From Alistipes sp. (lineage in GTDB: Bacteria > Bacteroidota > Bacteroidia > Bacteroidales > Rikenellaceae), in contig JAFQRH010000024.1 of the NCBI GenBank assembly GCA_017410165.1, positions 1 through 64,000 of the forward strand: DNA of 64,000 nucleotides, given 5' to 3'. The notes beneath the pieces were generated by a model. The model searched no databases. It saw nothing but the letters and a program-made list of their open reading frames with translations, and was not told the origin of the DNA. Shown piece after piece: positions 62,291 to 64,000 of this stretch (the stretch's first letter is position 1; every line of letters starts with the position of its first letter). A program made the position numbers and the translations under genes.

Positions 62291-62587
62291 ATGATAAAAT
62301 TATTTGATATCCCAGAAGACGAAAGGAGACGATACCAAACACAACTTATACCCAAATTGTTGCACCGAAGGCCTTATGAGTGGGTTTCAATCGCCTCTAT
62401 CGCGAACGAGCCGGACCGATTCCGTGAAATAGTTTCCGTAATGAATAATCACCATTACTTTGACGACAGAGAAGGTTTTGGGATGATCGAGATGAGTGAC
62501 GATGGAAGTCGCATCCGTATATGCCCTTGGAATCTCGAACAATATAACGTTAATCCAAAACGCCGATGGCGGTTTGAAAAATCTTAA
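62291..62587 (+). CDS. Small phage protein, 98 residues
   Basis: A 98-residue protein following the iteron cluster: IPEDERRRYQTQLIPKLLHR and PYEWVSIASIANEPDRFREI form helices, then a strand pair FGMIEMSDDGSRIRICPW and a basic end. A winged-helix-like layout is possible, so DNA binding is conceivable; no family is recognised. It is 6 bases before the next gene. Confidence 0.65.
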   Translation: MIKLFDIPEDERRRYQTQLIPKLLHRRPYEWVSIASIANEPDRFREIVSVMNNHHYFDDREGFGMIEMSDDGSRIRICPWNLEQYNVNPKRRWRFEKS

Positions 62588-62593
62588 TTTTCT

Positions 62594-63115
62594 ATGATAG
62601 TGAAGATAAAAATAGACCAACCTATGTATGCTGATTATTTGGCATACCTCTTCCCCTCCGATGCTGATGGTGTGTTAAAGGTTGCATCTGGTACTATTTT
62701 GGGTGATTTGCTTATTGCACATTGCCGCGAGGCCCCGAGGCCTATATTCTCTGTTGACCAGTCTGATCTTATATCTCTTCGTCTGCCTCAATGTGAGGCC
62801 ACGCAGAACCTGCGCAATAAATTCTTGTTCTACAACGCAGGAGATATGTTGCAGTTGAATAGAGCGCTGAAATCACTATTCGACTTAGATTTCGCTGGCT
62901 ACTATCGCAAAGGTCAGGCGGCGAACTTCTCTAAAAAGGATATTGTCGAAGCGTTTATCACCTCGCGCCATCTAATAACGACAGATTGTTTCGACGCTCT
63001 CAATAAACGAATCTATCGGCGCCAACAACGCGAAGCTGCTTCTCTTGTCAAAAGGCTGGTGCGAAAGGCTTATTATATTGATGAGTCTATTAATGGCGAT
63101 GGTATTCAAAAATAA
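62594..63115 (+). CDS. Phage protein, 173 residues, unknown
   Basis: A 173-residue protein. DYLAYLFPSDADGVLKVASG and GTILGDLLIAHCREAPRPIF suggest a compact N-terminal domain; the middle is LNRALKSLFDLDFAGYYRKG; and the C-terminal half is strongly basic and helical (NKRIYRRQQREAASLVKRLV). DNA or packaging-related binding is possible. It lies between early genes and the head protease, where terminase or portal-associated small proteins often occur. Confidence 0.7.
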   Translation: MIVKIKIDQPMYADYLAYLFPSDADGVLKVASGTILGDLLIAHCREAPRPIFSVDQSDLISLRLPQCEATQNLRNKFLFYNAGDMLQLNRALKSLFDLDFAGYYRKGQAANFSKKDIVEAFITSRHLITTDCFDALNKRIYRRQQREAASLVKRLVRKAYYIDESINGDGIQK

Positions 63116-63152
63116 TTTATAGCAAAATCGTAATTTCATTTCCGAATTGACA

Positions 63153-63479
63153 ATGATACAAATAGTTAAAACTGTATATGTTAAACGACCGGGTGAACAA
63201 TATGTTGTGTGGTCGGCTTTGCCAATTGTACCCGCAACCGCTCTCGTAGAAGTTGAGAAGACCAAAGAGGACGCTGGTTGGATGCAAACTGTTAGGTTTC
63301 AAGCCACGCTTTATTCCGAGCATACTTGGCAGCATAAAAAGTTGCTTATTAGGATTCTATTTGACGAAGGACCAATATTAGATATAGGTAGTTCTGATAT
63401 CCCTGTTGAGCTCGCCTTTTCTCTAAAAAATAATGTGCAAGAAGTATCCTTCGAGCACCGTTCGCGACTGGATGTATAG
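63153..63479 (+). CDS. Phage protein, 108 residues, unknown
   Basis: A protein beginning MIQIVKTVYVKRPGEQYVVW; the ATG at 63153 is preferred to an upstream TTG. Segments are mainly beta strands (VEVEKTKEDAGWMQTVRFQA, LAFSLKNNVQEVSFEHRS), suggesting a structural or chaperone protein near the head genes. No family is recognised. Confidence 0.65.
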   Translation: MIQIVKTVYVKRPGEQYVVWSALPIVPATALVEVEKTKEDAGWMQTVRFQATLYSEHTWQHKKLLIRILFDEGPILDIGSSDIPVELAFSLKNNVQEVSFEHRSRLDV

Positions 63480-63533
63480 ACGAAGTCCTTTTTACAGGGG
63501 TTGCTGCACTCTACCTTTGTAAAAAAAAGAAAT

Positions 63534-64000
63534 ATGTCTGTTGTAAATAATTCGTTTCGGCTCGCTCTCGATATTCGCAGAGGCCAATGGCTGATTGCCA
63601 ACGCCGAGACTCTTCTTCCAATTGCTTTGGACTATTTGTCGCACATTCCTCCGCAGATTGATGCCGAGGAGTTCTCGGCATCAATATATACATCTGAGGC
63701 ATTAGGTCGATCTACCCTCTCGGATGGAGCGTCACCTGGGCAAAAATGTGTAGTCGTCATTCCTATTCATGGAACGATTACGAAGTATGACACCTGTGCG
63801 AATCTCGGCACAACAACCATTTCAGCCGAACTATTGCGTTTGGCTGCCGATAAGAATGTAGTAGGTGTTGTGCTTGATATCGATAGCGGAGGGGGTGCTT
63901 GTAATGCGATACCACCTATGGTTGCGGCTATCAACAAAGTTCGCTCAATGGGCAAACCTATTATTGCTCATTGCGACTTCTGTGCTTCGGCTGCATATTG
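63534..64000 (+). CDS. S49/SppA-type head protease, 3' end beyond the window
   Basis: A reading frame open to the right edge (155 visible residues). VVVIPIHGTITKYDT, VVGVVLDIDSGGGACNAIPP and PIIAHCDFCASAAYW follow the SppA/S49 peptidase plan: the IDSGGG loop and the nucleophile Ser expected in ASAAYW. In Bacteroidetes prophages such proteases mature the capsid and are found early in the structural operon. It indicates that head genes lie to the right. It lacks a stop codon in the window, so ORF tools can miss it. Confidence 0.85.
   Translation, partial: MSVVNNSFRLALDIRRGQWLIANAETLLPIALDYLSHIPPQIDAEEFSASIYTSEALGRSTLSDGASPGQKCVVVIPIHGTITKYDTCANLGTTTISAELLRLAADKNVVGVVLDIDSGGGACNAIPPMVAAINKVRSMGKPIIAHCDFCASAAY

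Overview
The window is a stretch of a Bacteroidetes chromosome, most likely of the order Bacteroidales and probably an Alistipes/Rikenellaceae-like gut bacterium (family placement is inference). The signs are: many promoters of the Bacteroidetes form TTTG-N20-TAnnTTTG; abundant SPII lipoproteins of the fimbrillin, BACON, Omp28 and BspA-LRR types; a streptopain-like C10 protease; a DUF3822-rsmD pair; an unusually long two-part signal peptidase I; and a tmRNA tag ending NSYALAA.

Layout. 1-2018: end of a C10 protease gene and a lipoprotein. 2125-7452: DUF1846 protein, tRNA-Asp, the operon hypothetical/DUF3822/rsmD, and a RecD-like helicase. 7494-11420: a module of two surface lipoproteins bounded by 117-bp direct repeats and inserted just upstream of mutS. 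11468-18405: mutS, udk, gyrB, ftsE and ssrA. 18436-22354: a four-gene lipoprotein operon. 22900-24000: an XRE regulator with a cluster of TTTACA-TGTAAA operators. 24012-34792: HIT, a His-tailed membrane protein, relA/spoT, recA, a zinc-ribbon protein, a radical SAM/lipoprotein pair, a WYL regulator, dnaA and a phosphohexomutase. 34880-42246: the six-gene operon dapB-lepB-yigZ-uvrA-M16 peptidase-O-methyltransferase, read from one strong promoter. 42576-52290: DUF389 protein, truA, sugar permease with ribokinase, panB, PadR/DUF2812, fimbrillin/SDR/metallo-hydrolase operon, and a ferredoxin.

From about 52390 the DNA is accessory: duplicated noncoding repeats, some resembling a tRNA 3' end; a lipoprotein gene behind a structured leader; then the early part of a prophage or related element. 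That element has divergent repressor/Cro-like genes, a CHC2-TOPRIM-helicase primase, a MazG-like protein, a second shortened copy of the helicase domain, several small unknown genes, an octamer iteron cluster, and an SppA/S49-type head protease cut by the right edge. No integrase is visible, so the element continues beyond the window.

The most interesting novelty is a pair of about 205-nt palindromic elements, at 10914-11114 and 22146-22354. Each lies 60-66 nt upstream of a surface-lipoprotein operon. They share an architecture in which paired positions have changed together, and both contain a conserved alternative pairing, so they look like a cis-acting RNA switch or a related regulatory element not known to me. 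Other candidates are the repeat-bounded lipoprotein module beside mutS, the operator array at 23361-23847, the terminated leader at 52855-53076, and the phage iterons and duplicated helicase. All functional statements rest on reading motifs and context; no database search was run.
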